A DNA stretch of 64,000 nucleotides from Usnea hakonensis. Lineage: Eukaryota; Ascomycota; Lecanoromycetes; Lecanorales; Parmeliaceae. The stretch is from assembly GCA_013423325.1 (NCBI GenBank), contig BLJB01000231.1, forward strand, positions 1-64,000, written 5' to 3'. Positions 1 to 12,125 of this stretch are shown piece after piece (the stretch's first letter is position 1; every line of letters begins with the position of its first letter). The position numbers were made by a program, and so were the translations under genes. Under the pieces are notes generated by a model. It had not been told where the DNA came from, searched no databases, and saw only the letters and a program-made list of their open reading frames with translations.

Positions 1-317
1 AAAAGGGACTTTTTTTTCTGTTGGTCGCTTACCCCTGAATATTGAACCCCACCAGTCCATGGGTTATAAAGAACCCGAGTGCCTTACGCTCTATTAAAGG
101 TGGATAAGACGTTCCTATAGCAGGCGCTGCGGGCATCGAACCGGTCGACGTAATAAGCTGCTGAGGAGCGAATCTTTCTCCTATAAAATTTATAAAAACC
201 TCACACACTCTCTCTTCTCGGCGGAACTTGGGCTGAGCAAAGGCTCATTAGAAGAGTCAGGGGCGTCCACTGAGTCAGGCAGCAGATCTCCTGTCAGAGG
301 TTGGACATCGTGTTTTT

Positions 318-1177
318 CTACAAGTGCCTCGGTAATCCTCGAGCCCAGCCAGAATTTATTAGAAGATTCAGCATCGCTCCATTAAACAAATTCCACATGT
401 TCGAAGGCTTGGCGATCTTGGGGGAACCAGAGGGAGGATAACGATGAACTAGACTGAGATGGAGAATTAAACACTGGTGCGTTTCTCTCATGATCACTGC
501 GAGAAATTGAGACACTACGTGCAGAAGACAGTGGGGGAATGTCGCCGGACGGGTTCTCGGATTGGCTTCGATGTTGGCCAGACTGGAGTCTCAACATACT
601 AGCATACTCTTTCTTTTTCTCTCCCTGATCCTTCCATGGAAGCTTCAGATCAAAGGCACGACTGTATTGGCGAACAGAGCTCGCGCACTTGCAGGGTCTC
701 ATCGACGTCCTAGGCGTGTTGCTTGCACACAGATGTTCTTTTCCATTACCAATGCCGTTGCAATTCTTATTGTGCTACATACAGTTGCGTTTAATTAAAT
801 CTCCATGATGGTTATATAAAAGGTTAACAGGTCGATAAAATGAACCGATTGTCATCGTTGGAGGGTAGATATAAACACTGCGATGGAGTGTTGGACCAAT
901 GATTCTGTGGTCTGGACATGGATGGGTATAACTGGGAGAAACTTACGTAATTTTGTTTTTCTCGATTCGAACAAGTTGCTGCTATTAACTGATCATCATC
1001 TCGCTGCGAATTTGTCGTTGTAGTATGCCTTCCCACTTTCGCCCACCCAGCGTGTAGAAGCGGAATCCTCGGCTGAGCCGTAAACTGAGCTGAGGGTAAG
1101 TCTATGTCTTCACTATCAATCTCATCTTCACCATCAAGTCTTTGAACTTCCAATCCTCGGCCAAGTTGTGATCTCAT
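318..1177 (-). CDS. possible multi-exon hypothetical gene
   Basis: Two open segments on the minus strand could be exons of one gene. The first (1177 to about 947) is acidic (a DGEDEIDSEDID stretch) and runs exactly into a consensus donor (GTAAGT) at 946-941. The second (702-382) is Ser-rich and has an ordinary amino-acid composition. I could not find one acceptor that joins them in frame, so the structure is unresolved. No domain is recognised and no function is assigned. It may equally be chance open frame. Confidence 0.2.
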
Positions 1178-1420
1178 ATCTCATCTGATATTTAACATAA
1201 TATCTCAGCACTTTCCGAGATCTTTGTCACCTATGGCAAATTCAGCAAGATTAGCGTGAATGCGATGGAGTAAGCTTAGTCTATGCCTCCTCCCTAGCAG
1301 TGAGTATTTCATGGTAGGAAGCATTTCATAAAACCCTTTTGAATTCAGATGTCTCAAAATGGTGATGTCGCAAAGTTTGTAAACGCGGACATTCAGAAAG
1401 GACTTTTGTTCAGTCGTTCC

Positions 1421-1525
1421 TGAACCAGCACTTGAACCAATTTGACCGCTGGTTCAACCGTTTGACCGTTTCACTCCTCGGCCGGCCCAAACCGTGAACC
1501 GAGTCGAGTCTCTTGAACCAACGGT
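1421..1525. repeat. cluster of TTGAACC/GGTTCAA inverted motifs
   Basis: TTGAACC occurs at 1432-1438 and 1513-1519 and its complement GGTTCAA at 1451-1457. Diverged copies (TGAACCA, TTTGACCG twice, GTGAACC) lie between. The spacing could form stem-loops or offer repeated binding half-sites. The cluster lies about 400 bp upstream of the GT34 gene start. No known factor is assigned. Confidence 0.4.
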
Positions 1526-1545
1526 TGAACAGTCGGAAACCCTCG

Positions 1546-1890
1546 TCTTTAGCAGCTCCTCTTTTTATATACATTCAAGAAAGCTCATTGTATCTCATCG
1601 GAGCCTATGCTCGCGAGGATTTGCTCGAGGACTCACAGGGATAAATCAGCGCAGGGCATATCGGGAGCGAGTCGGGGGAGATTTCGGTTCAGGACACTCT
1701 CTGTATCACCGGAAAATCATTAATCCGGGCATCGGGAGTTTTCAACGTTCCGAGCTGGTGTCCTTAGCCAACTATACTCAAAGAGAGACTCTTTCACTAC
1801 AACCCCATCAAATCCCATTCCCCTCCTCCTCATGCCTGTATAGCTGTCTTCATACTTTATAATTCCCACAATTGACCTTATTCGCTCTCA
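1546..1890 (+). promoter_or_regulatory. upstream region / 5' leader of the GT34 gene
   Basis: No convincing gene is seen here. From about 1790 the plus strand becomes pyrimidine-rich (CCCATTCCCCTCCTCCTC), as is common just upstream of highly expressed ascomycete genes. It is followed by an A/T-rich stretch directly before the ATG at 1891. The transcription start cannot be placed. Confidence 0.3.
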
Positions 1891-3069
1891 ATGCAGCAAA
1901 TTATGGCTGTTCGCCGGCGACCGCTCTTCTTCCTCGCTGTCCCTGCCCTCGTCCTCATCTACTTCTTCAGCTTCACAGGGAAACATTCTTCAACGCCATT
2001 CACATACCCTCCGACACCTCCATCTGAAGCACTGGGCTCTAATGCAGGATTGGACAATTGTACCGATGACTTCGACGAGAGCTACGAGGGTCCCCGAGTA
2101 CGCCAGGCAACCATGCTTTATGAGGGGGACAAGGACAAACTCCGGGGCATCTACGAGCGCTGCGTCGAGACGCATCGGAAGCATGGCGATAGATGGGGAG
2201 TACCTACGCATGTCCTTGGTCATTCCCTGTATGAGGACAATTCGTTCTTCAACAAGCCAGCATACCTGCAGTCGCTTATAATGGTCGAATTGGCCAAGCC
2301 TGCAGCCAAACGGGCGGATTGGGTAGTGTAAGACATCGCTCCGATCTGACAATGCCGTTATTCTGACAATGCTAGATGGTTTGACGGAGATAGTGTCATC
2401 ATGAATCCTGAAATACCCTGGACCATCTTCCTTCCCCCAACCGACCTCCACGACTACCACATACTCGGCACTCAAGACAACAATGGTTTCAACGCTGGCA
2501 TGCTCATACTACGCGTCGACCAATGGACTGTTCGAACGCTCAGTCAAGTCCTAGCTCTTCCCGTTCTACAACCAAGTGTCGGTCTTCCCTTTTTTGACCA
2601 GAGCGCCCTGGACTGGGTCTTTCAATTACCGGCCAACCAGGAACATTTCATCTTCCAGCCTCGCCACTGGTGGAACCGATACTTCTTCACGAGCGACGGC
2701 GATCAACCTGGCGAGATGCTGCTACATTTCGCTGGCATCGGTGCCCAGTCTGGGGGAGGTAGTCAAGAGAAGAGTGCTGTCATGCGCAGATACCTTGAGA
2801 AGGCAGAGAATGAGGCGCAGAGCTGGACAAAGGATATCTCCAAAACACCGTACGAGAAGGAAACCAAGGCGTTCTGGGATGGTGTGCGGGATGCAAAAGA
2901 GACATTACAAAAGACTGGAAAATGGTTCCGGGATCATCCTGCGAACAGGCATGTTCGTGAGGTACAAGAGGCGGAGAAGGTCCTACGTGAAGTTCTGCTA
3001 AGGGAAGCAGACAAGGTGGATTGGCTGTCTGGGAACACGACTCAATTGCAGAAGCTGATACGAGATTGA
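1891..3069 (+). CDS. GT34 family (GMA12/MNN10-type) Golgi glycosyltransferase
   Basis: The gene has two exons, 1891-2327 and 2376-3069. The 48-nt intron has donor GTAAGA and acceptor GCTAG, and splicing restores the frame. The product is 376 aa, or 372 from the second ATG at 1903. An Arg-rich N-terminus is followed by one hydrophobic segment (about residues 9-26), giving a type II Golgi signal-anchor. The luminal domain holds the metal/nucleotide-sugar DxD motif as WFDGDSVIMNP directly across the splice junction, then NNGFNAGMLILR and a QSALDW segment, as in alpha-1,2-galactosyl / alpha-1,6-mannosyltransferases of GT34. The C-terminal 80 residues are charged and probably helical. It should add galactose or mannose to N-glycans or cell-wall mannan. 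Donor specificity cannot be read from the sequence. Confidence 0.88.
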
Positions 3070-3179
3070 TGTGATCAAGAGCTGGAGGAAATCATTGAAA
3101 TTTAGAAAGCATGAAGACTGGAGAAAGCCGCACTCAGGCACACGGCGGGGCACTCGCGTTCGGAATGAAACGATACTCA

Positions 3180-3600
3180 TAGGCTAGCTTTTGCGCCCAA
3201 GCCGAACCAGTACGCCCAGCCGCCGTACTTACCTTCGACCAAGACCTTTTTCATCACACCCATGACGCCGAACCTTCCGTTCCATTTCTTGTCGGTGGAT
3301 GGTTTTTGGCAGGAACGCATGCCGCTGTATATCAAGTCCGAGATCAGAGGTCATTACCAGCATCCCCTTGAGACGCAGCAACACATCCAGTATGCTCTTT
3401 TGGACCCCTGGATCATTTCCCAAGTCGACGACGAAGAAGTTCCCACACACATTCTCTGTCGTCACAAAAACTAGATTCTGCAATATTATTGAGCGTCTTT
3501 GGTACATTCGTTGCAAGTTTAGCACGGCGCTGGATACTAGGTTGTCTTCCACATAAACGAAGACCAGCAACAGCTGGAATAGGACCGTTAGTTAGGAGCT
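3180..3600 (-). other. possible exons of a small minus-strand gene
   Basis: On the minus strand a textbook acceptor (branch CTAAC, then CCTATTCCAG, near 3585) opens a frame, and a plausible further intron sits near 3545-3480. The last frame ends in a low-complexity-free peptide (KKWNGRFGVMGVMKK, then GGWAYWFGLGAKA) before TGA near 3179. The upstream frame does not connect without a shift. It could be the 3' end of a real gene converging on the GT34 gene, a decayed gene or chance. I do not recognise it. Confidence 0.18.
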
Positions 3601-5633
3601 TCGCTTCGCGACCGAAAGGCAGAGACTATGACTAAAAATATCCTCATCTCCATCTCCATCTGCATCTCCATCTACGTATTCCCCCTCTCCTCTCCTCTCC
3701 TCGACGCTATGATTAGGTGCGTGAGCTAACAATACAGCATCTAGCCATCCCTTTCTTTCCTTTCCCTTCCCCTCACTCGCCCTTTCCCTCTCCCCACATC
3801 CCCGCCATCCCGCACACCCGCCGGGAGCCAAGGGCCTAATAGTAGCAACTATTTTTTTTTTCTCCATTTCCTTTTTTTGGAATGGGAGGGAGGGAGGGAG
3901 GCTGTGATTTTGTTGGGATGGGGAGAATTGGTTGGTTGGGTGGATGGTTGGTTGGTGGATGGAGTGTATGATATCTCCAACCTCCACCTCCAAATCACCA
4001 TTCTCCACTAATAACCCCTCTCAACATACTCGCGAGCCTCAAACCGCATCTCAGAACCACATCTTCACTTTCAGTAAATCGGAATCCATGTATTTTATGT
4101 TAAGGGAAACGGTATGGGTTGTGGATATGTACGGTCGGTTGGTTGGTTGCGTGGTTGGTTAGTTATGTGTGGGATAGGGTAGGAGAGGATGGACGTGGTT
4201 AGGGGGTAGGGCGGAGATGGAAGCAGGGGAAAGGCAAGCTGGTGATTTATTATAGTAGATTTACTACTAGTGTGCGGGGTGAGGATGAGGATGAGGGTGG
4301 GGGAAGGCAGAAGAATAAAACACCTTGATCTTACCAGCCAAGAAGAGTGATTCCACACCTTTTCTTTCCTTTTGATTTCTATTTCCTTGTGCTCGGAGTA
4401 GGATATTTGGAAGAGGGTTGATGGGATGATTGATTGATTGATCGATTCTGAGGAGATGGAAGGTACGTAGGAGTTGGCAGTTTGTGATGGTAGGGTTTAG
4501 GTTTTGGGAGGTATTTGAGTTGGTGGTTGTGTTGGGGGTGGGGTGGGGTGGGGTGAGAGGAGAGGAGAGGAGAGAAGCTATATATAGGGTTTTGGTGGTG
4601 CTGTAGAGCGTGTTCTGGGTAGGAGCGTGAGGGTGTTGAAGGATGATGGGAGATGAGGTTGAGATGAGGGTTGAGATTATGAGGACTTGAGAGATTTTTA
4701 GGGGGGAGGGATTTGGGGGGGGGAGAGGGGAGGATAGCGAGATGGTTGTAGATAGCGGTGTAGGTGTCAAGCCTCCCAGCAGGACGAGAAATGCGCATGC
4801 GGCTGGGATAAGGCGTGTCTACGGCCCAGTTTTCTTTTGCGGGGTTGGAAATGCGGGAAGAGGTTGATGGGACTGAATTGGATTTCTAGGAGTTTGGGGG
4901 TTGGGGGGGCGTGTATGGTTAAAGGTGAGAGGGTGGGTGTCTCATTGTCGCACCTTTTCTGTATGTTCAGGGATTGTGTATTCATGCTTTCAGCGGACCA
5001 ATCTCTGTATCAGCATTCCTCTGATGACCTATCTCATGTTCTGATCGTCGTGAAAGTCGAAAATAGGCTGTTCTTCAATAGTTCAAAATAAAAGGTGTGT
5101 GTGCGGCGTGCAGGGCGCTGTGGATGAACGAAATTGGTCAGATGTAATTCGAAATGACGTAGACATTGGTATTGGAGAGATTGTTCGCGCCCTGACTAGC
5201 TTTGCGGGTCATAGATGTGTGTAGTCTAAGGGTTTTGGTACGTTGCTGTGTTCGTGAGCCCAAGTGTACGGTATGACATTTATGGCCGGAGTATTGCGGC
5301 TGCTGTAGTCAATGACTTGTTGAGTTTAGTTTGTCACGAGTATCAAAGAACCAACGTCGTTGCCCTATGCCGTCCAATTCCATCTTTCCATCAAGATCGA
5401 TATACGCGAGGAGCTTGAAGGGATGTTCGAATTTGGTGGGAAAGTCTCTTGGCTTTGATGAACCTTGTCCACGACGTCGACTGACTGCTGGCGGTTCAAA
5501 GTTGTCCAGATGTTCAGGTAAATCAGTGGCTGGTGGTAGTCGATCGTACAATTAGTAGTGTAAGTCGGCAGTCAAGACCGGGAAGTTTGGTGTTATATCT
5601 CTTGCACTTCGGACGATAAACCATGCGTCACTG
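3601..5633. other. simple-sequence-rich intergenic region
   Basis: No supported gene. Contents include a hexameric CATCTC-like run (about 3640-3675), TTGG/GGTT repeats (3928-3960 and 4130-4165), TGATTGATTGATCGATT (4428-4446), and strongly G+A-rich plus-strand sequence from about 4180 to 4760. Long proline/serine/threonine open frames on the minus strand are products of this composition. A short frame at 5551-5309 (-) has more normal composition but no recognisable domain. Confidence 0.5.
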
Positions 5634-6892
5634 TTACTTTCCTGGATCCTGCAGCAGGACATCCCCAGAATGATGGATTCCACTTTCAGTATCGTGACGG
5701 TTTACGCTGTTGCCACCGCGGATGAAAGTTCGCATACCCGTCAATGTGGCCGATGGGAAACTCTGTAAAAGGATATGGTTGCCGCCATACCAGGTATCAT
5801 GTATCGTTCTCCTCAACAGTCGGATTGGCGGGGGATGCCACATCTTCTTTTTATCGGCTCTTGACTTTGAGTTCTCCGCGATGAAAAGAGAGCGAAATGC
5901 GGTAAAAGAGAATACCGACACCGCAGTTGAACTCTGTAGTTGCAACCAAAATACGTACCACGTCACATCAAGTCTTCCCCTGGTTTGAATGCCTAACACT
6001 TGAATACAAGCCATGATGGCAATCATGGAATTTGAACATAGGAATATCCCGAGGCTTAGCTTCTGTCGTAGCTTTATTTTGACTCGCCATAAAACCCAGA
6101 TCGGAATGGCAACGACTATGGGGCAATTAGCATACGGTCGATATTTCTAGAGGAGTCTCAGACCCATAAGCTCATTTCCAATGCTTAGCAATAGTCCGAT
6201 TGCGATCAGGATCGATGTGCGGCTTAAAATCTGCTCTGTTGTCCAAAACGCTTTTAGATTGGATTAGAACAAGGTAACAATTCCATTGGGCTCGGGGATA
6301 CGTACTAATGAAGGCCAATGATGCCCAAGATAGGAATATAGCAGCCGTAACAAAGACAGTAACTCTCCAATAGTAAATGATTCTCCCCAGGCGATCGATC
6401 AAGCGTCTAAAAAAGAACAAAAACGACAATCTGATCGCGAACAAAGCAGACTGACACATGAATTCATGCGCAACCAGCATGTCCCTAAACCAATCATAAC
6501 TCTTACGTGAGCCATGGTAAGTCGAAGCGGAAGCAGGATGTGTCACTAGATTTTCAACCACGTAGACGTCTGACATGGAAATGTACAGAAGAACAGTACT
6601 ACTTGTGATGAATATGCATGCCAGGAATAGAAGGCCATCATCTATTTCCAGCCCTTGGCCCAAACGAACACGAATCACCGTCCGCGAAATTGCAGCGGAG
6701 ATTGCTAATGCGTAGAAGACTCCAGTCGTCACCTATATGTTATCAGCCCACGTGTCCTTGAGGCTTCAATACTATTAAAGGGGAAAAACCATTGAGGCAG
6801 TCTGCGGGATCTTCCCTCCTGGGTCCGCCATCACGAATACCACGATTCAAGATAGTCTGAGAGGCTTGAAATGGAAGCAGATTTGAGACCAT
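5634..6892 (-). CDS. fungal rhodopsin-fold (PF20684-type) integral membrane protein
   Basis: Four exons were inferred: 6892-6773, 6732-6306, 6250-6164 and 6115-5634, giving 371 aa, a usual length for the family. The introns are 40, 55 and 48 nt, and every junction keeps frame. The start ATG at 6892 gives the family-like lead ILNRGIRDGGPR. Seven hydrophobic segments follow. Landmarks are LEIDDGLLFLA after TM1, VVAIPIWVLWRVKI in TM5, DVTWYVFWLQ before TM7, TAFRSLF, and the conserved tail FPSATLTGMRTFIRG. This superfamily (PTH11/SAT4-like) is mostly uncharacterised; some members act as surface sensors. The 40-nt first intron is unusually short, so the 5' boundary is the least certain part. Confidence 0.8.
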
Positions 6893-8093
6893 TTCAAGAT
6901 CTGACACAGTGGGGAATTTGGGAAGCTCGGTGTTGAAGATGAAAATAACTAGGGTTCTTAGAGTATCTGTATCTTGCAAGAAGATCACGGAGATTTTGGT
7001 TCAGTGATGCGACTGACCACCATACACCCTTGTTGCCTGTTGCTTACTCAGAGTGCGATGGGTGGGCCGGCCGAGCTCGTGCCGGCTGACGTAAGAGCTG
7101 CCTCCTTTCCACCAAGGGTAGGATTTAGCCGTCAGGCTGTAGCTATATTTAGTAGCAAGGCTGTCCAAACACGAGCGTTGCGCCCAAATCTTTCGGTATC
7201 ATGACGTAGTATAGCCTCTAGCTATTCGGACTGCGAACGTATTGAGCAGTGATTTGCACGCTTGCTATGGGGCCCGTAGTGCTCCACGCTGCATATTATT
7301 CTCCCATTCAGTCAGAGAACTTTGAAACATTTCAGTAATGCAAGACAACGCCGTGGATATATTGATTGCATAAGTAGTGACAGGGTACAGAAGCTTGCAT
7401 GAAAATCATGATTGGAGGGGCCCTAGCCTTGAGGGAGCTCTGCATTCGGTGTCGTAGGTGAGGATTGTGCTTTGCTTGTCTGAACGGAGATCAGCGTCAT
7501 AATCAGGGTTACAGCTTTCTCCTACGCCGCAGTTTCATGCACATAGCCACCGAGAACCGGTCCAAACGAAAATTGTTCCATGTATGTAGAGACTCCTCTC
7601 AGGTGCGTCAATTTAAGATTGACAGTCATCCGTCGCACCAAGGTTGTTCTGGTGTGACGGCCCAGCAGACCTCTACCAACTTGAGGTGCAGAGGTGTAAT
7701 GTTAAGAACTCGACAGTTCCTCAAACATGAATCATTGTTGTTAGCTCTCCATCATGTGGACATGATGCGATTTCGATGACTGGAAGAAATGGAGCCTGCG
7801 AACCTAGAGATATGTCAACAAAGCGGCCAGGATCATCGAGCGAAAAAGATTCAAAAACGTCAGCTTGCCCTGGAAGCGCACCTTATGCACAGGGTAACAC
7901 TTCGTACTTTCAATGTAAGCCGGCGGCGACACGTAGTAACTCTCCGCCACCTAATCGGGGAACGAAAACCCACCTATCTTGCCGTGGGGACGGATGACAG
8001 GGCCAATGATCTGTAACGGAACCGTTCCGCGTTATAAAACCATAATTCCATAATTCCATACAATCGGTTGACATTTCTCTGTTCCCAGTCGTC
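6893..8093. other. intergenic, no supported gene
   Basis: Both strands carry only short open frames with atypical composition and no domain. Nothing repetitive or structured stood out. Confidence 0.4.
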
Positions 8094-9180
8094 ATGGCAT
8101 CCTACCACCCGATCAAAAAAGACCACGACTACCGCTTTTACTACCCTATGGCAGCGTTAACGGACTCTGCTCCGCACTTTCCAAGTACTCCCAGAAACAG
8201 CCAAGTCAAATCGCAAGAGATTGAGCATGTCACCCACCAACCGACCCGCAGGCTGGTTCTCGCTGCATGGTCAATCATTCCAGCGCCAATCCAGGATCCG
8301 CAAGAAGCAGTTGGCACATTAGGGACTAAATACCGTCAATAATGATATCAGCACGGATGGTATGCTCTACTACGGGTAAGAACGTACCCCATTGATTTCC
8401 ACACCAGGAGGTAATGACAATCCTAGTGAATTATAGGGAACCCTCTATCTCTCTGACCTCCTGACATTCACCCTCTCCACGCGATACCCACACCTCCGTC
8501 CCCCTCTTCGGCCCCATCGGCCTCTTCGTCTCCAGCACCTTACTCATCCTCTCCTCCTCCTCTACACTGCCGATGGTAGCTTATCGCAACCCACGGCGTC
8601 GTCCGCGCTCTTGGAATTGGAGTCGTGTCCGGTCCGATTACACTCTATCCTGGCGAGTAGTGGATTCGAGTAAAAAGGCTGTCTTATGGAGTGATACTAG
8701 GGAGCAAGAGCGTCGCGGCTTTCGGGTTGCTGTGCTTGATGCAAGGACTGCTGGGTAGATACAGCTTCAAGACAATGAATGAGGCATAGGCTGTTACACT
8801 CGGTGCGCCCTTATCCAATCACGCACTAACAAACTCCCCAGTCCCTCAAGCTGACGACCTACAGGCTACCCAGCTCCTCCTCACCGCCCCAGTCCTCTAC
8901 CTCCTACGCTCCCGCATTCCCTTCCCACGCACCATCCCACTATCAAAACATCCCCTTCCTCCGCCAGCCCTCAGCCTAGACCCTCTCCGCCGAAAAATGT
9001 TCACCCTCCCCATCAAAAGCACCCTCAAGCTCGTCCTACTCGACTGCACGACTGCACCTGACATACGCGACAGCACAACCACTGACCTCCTCGGCTCCCA
9101 TCTCCCCATAAATTCCAGCATCCCGACCAGCACCCCCAACTCCCCTTCCCACGTTTTTAATCCAAGACTTCGTCGCCGAT
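8094..9180 (+). pseudogene. degenerate coding region, perhaps RTA1-like
   Basis: Short plus-strand segments have protein-like hydrophobic stretches broken by stops and frame changes: an N-terminus with DHDYRFYYPMAAL (8094-8165), PLFGPIGLFVSSTLLI (about 8495-8545) and DLQATQLLLTAPVLYLL (about 8858-8910). The order and flavour vaguely recall RTA1-type seven-TM lipid-translocating proteins (an aromatic start, then a LLLxAPxLYxA helix). No continuous gene model can be built, and the RTA1 suggestion is weak. Confidence 0.2.
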
Positions 9181-9468
9181 AGCGCTCCGCTCCTTACGTT
9201 TTTCCCTTGAGCGCGGGGCATCTTCGCCACTGGAGCTTCACTGCTACATAATCAGGTATACTTAAATAATTGGAGGAAGAAAAAGAAGACACAGCGTTGA
9301 TGCTAGAGACCAACGCTGATAACCAGACCACTCCCCGAATGGCAAAGGATTGGAAACGGGTCAGCGGGCCCACAAGCACAACGCAAATGTCACAATAGAA
9401 CAAGCGTGGACGGCGTGCGGCTGCGGCTTAGCTACAACACGCAGTACGCATGCGTCAATTGTACTTAC

Positions 9469-9591
9469 AGGTATAGGTGCGCCGATGGACGGTTCAAAGC
9501 TATGTGCGGGAAGGGGAAGAAGGCTACGTGAGTCAGGAGAGAAAGATTGTGTGTGTGGTGGGAGGATAGGAGAGTGTTCTCTTGCGGACAT
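9469..9591 (-). CDS. candidate first exon of a small unknown gene
   Basis: An ATG at 9591 opens 41 codons (MSAREHSPILPP..., Ser/Pro-rich, ending IGAPIP) that run exactly into a consensus donor GTAAGTAC at 9468. Several downstream acceptors are possible and I could not choose one, so only the first exon is given. No family is recognised. Confidence 0.22.
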
Positions 9592-10565
9592 TACGGTAGG
9601 TACGGTAGTTGATGGTGAAAAAAAAAAATTGGTGAGGTCATGAAGGCATTGAAGGATAAAGACGGACGTTGAGTGAGTGGGAGAGTAGAGTACCTGTGAG
9701 CGGTATGGTAAAAGTTGCGGGGCAAGAGCTGACTGGTTGATGCGAAGTTTGATTTCTGTACGAAAATAATAGAAGAAAAAAAGGAGAAGGGAGAGGAGGA
9801 GCGGAGAAGATGAGAAGCGAGGGGTGAGGGGAGAGCAGGCAGGCAGGTAAGCTGCTGCGCGTTCGAGGCAGAGGATACGGAACGATAAGGTATGACGCCT
9901 CAGGAAGATCCAGAACAAGTGTCCAACAAAACAGAAAAGAAAAAGACGTCCTCATTACTTTGAAGGCTATTGTCACGGCTTCTGAAAAGGCCGACTGAGT
10001 CAGTTCGGCAACTCACCGCTATTCAACTGCGGTCAAAGTATCGCCGCCTTATGGACACGGGAGTTACATTAACAATGACTGCTCTGTGATCCAGAACCAG
10101 CCCTCTGAGATCATTCGGCTTAGATCCGTGGATCGTAAAAGGGTGTGCGTAGATATTAGCAGGAGTAAAGTAAAGATTGCGAGGATCATTTCGCAGTCCT
10201 GCCTATAGGTAAGGTATCCTACTCCACCCCTCAGCCTTGCCTTCCCGTTGACCGAAGGGCGCAGAACTTTTGGCTACGAACACCAAAAGAGCGTTTCAGC
10301 CTGATCCACAGCGCTCACTGCTCGTCAGGCTTCTGGACTGTCATGTGAAATGCAGAAAAGCTTGCATAACAGCGTAGATACAGGGACCTACTCTAACAGT
10401 ATGCTAATCAGGGATGGAGACTGGTGTTTGACTCTTACGGGGCCCTACCCACAAATACTACGCCAATGCATACGTAGGTCAAACCATGGGAAGTGGTCGT
10501 GGGCGTAAGGTAAGAGTGTATGGATGTACGGACGGACGTGTCGGCATTTCTTGATCCTTTTGTGT

Positions 10566-10593
10566 CACACACACACACACACACACACACACA
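10566..10593. repeat. (CA)n microsatellite
   Basis: About 14 uninterrupted CA dinucleotides. Open frames spanning it (Thr-His repeats) are an effect of the repeat. Confidence 0.95.
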
Positions 10594-11769
10594 TCCAAAC
10601 GCTGCTTCAGAAAACGCAAATGCTCCCTCGTACTGGCTGGTTGAGTCCGGGAAAGCCAGGAGTTTTTTTTGGATTTTCGTTTCCCTTTTGTCTTTCAGCT
10701 CACGTGTGGAGGCGGTGGCTGTTCTAAAGACTTAGGGGTAGAGGAAGCAAGAAAGGAAGGAAAGAAGGAGGGGGAGCGCCACTAAGTAAGTGGTAGTGTC
10801 AGCCTTGGCGTCAGCGTCGAAGAGTAACTGTTGTTAATTTGCCTTGGTATATGTATACTATACTTGTCTTGCTTGTTTTTCATTTTGTAGTACAGAGGGG
10901 CTCGGCGGGGTAGTCAACCGGTAAGTATGGATTGGGGTAAGGGAGGGTGGCATCATGAGGAGAGTGGCAAGTAAAGAGTGAGAAGTGGAGACTGGAAAGT
11001 GAAGAGTGAAGCAATGCACGGACCACAAAACCCGGTTGATAACTTGACCTTCGGTATGCTCGGCCTTTACTTTAAAGGTGGCTTTAGACAACTCTGGTGG
11101 ATGGAATTGGGTAGGCGTTTTTCACCGGCTGAGCTAATCGACTTTAGTACCTTAAGATAAGGCAGCTTATCTGGATTAGCAGAGATGCTAGAGATTCGAA
11201 CGAGGTGATCTAGGCTTTCGTATACGATAAGTCAGTTGATACCTACTATACTTACCTACCACAGTCATACGGACAACATGTCCACCTTTTACAAGACGAC
11301 TCTACAAATGCGGAGAAGATTCCTTGGCGCATAAGTCATAGAAATGACTTGGCTTTGCCTAGAACAAACATTGCCACTCCGTCTTACTGCATCTGCACTT
11401 GCCAGGTGTTGCGGTGTGATGGAAATCCTGTCAGCATCTCGCAATCATCGAGGCAAAGTACATAGTGAGTGATACGGGCTTTAGTCCGGAATCTAGATGC
11501 TGATGATCGGTCATAGAGACTACCATACTTTAGTGAGGTGCGGATGATCCGTCAATCGTATTATTTATTGTCGATCGATCAGTCACTTCATTTATTATTG
11601 ATCGTCATTCAGGAACGGCCGTGTTTTACTTTAGACTGGTCAAAGATAGCCGGCCGACGCTCCCGAAATAGTTGATTCGCATAAACAAGGGGGGGGGTCC
11701 CTTGCCCCTTTTTCCCTTTTCCACCCTTTCCATTCTGTTTTTGTACTACGACAGCAATATTGTCCTACT

Positions 11770-12125
11770 TACGGAGTATAAAATCCATTGAAAAGCCAAC
11801 GCTGACGTGCCACCACACCACCATCATCTGGTTTGTAACGGCCTATTTGTGTCAGAGTTGTGACAAGGGAGGACGCAAGAATTACAGGGGCTACAGGATT
11901 TAGAGGCGGGCTAAAAAAGTGGAAAGTGGAAAGTGAAAAGCGTGCGCAAGGCGCAAGGCGTGTGCAGATGGACTAACCAGATACGGCTAGTAAGATGGCG
12001 CCTTGCCATGTGTTAACATGATTGTTATTTTACTTTATTCTTGTCATTACGTAGATAGGATGATAGAGGTACCTTGCATTGGCTTTCAAGCCTCGTAATG
12101 ATAAATGATTAAATCGTACTCCGTA
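11770..12125. promoter_or_regulatory. two TACGGAGTA / TACTCCGTA sites
   Basis: The 9-mer TACGGAGTA is at 11770-11778 and its reverse complement at 12117-12125, both in the spacer before the 7TM-RGS gene. Two more copies are at 17367 and 17500. The factor is unknown. Confidence 0.3.

Noticed and set aside
128..160. tRNA-like T-arm (GGTTCGATGCCCGC on the minus strand)
   Set aside because: The bases flanking the TTCGATG loop do not pair, and no acceptor or anticodon stem could be fitted.
10520..10735. Plus-strand open frames spanning the CA repeat
   Set aside because: The Thr-His run comes from the microsatellite, and two overlapping frames are open across the same region.
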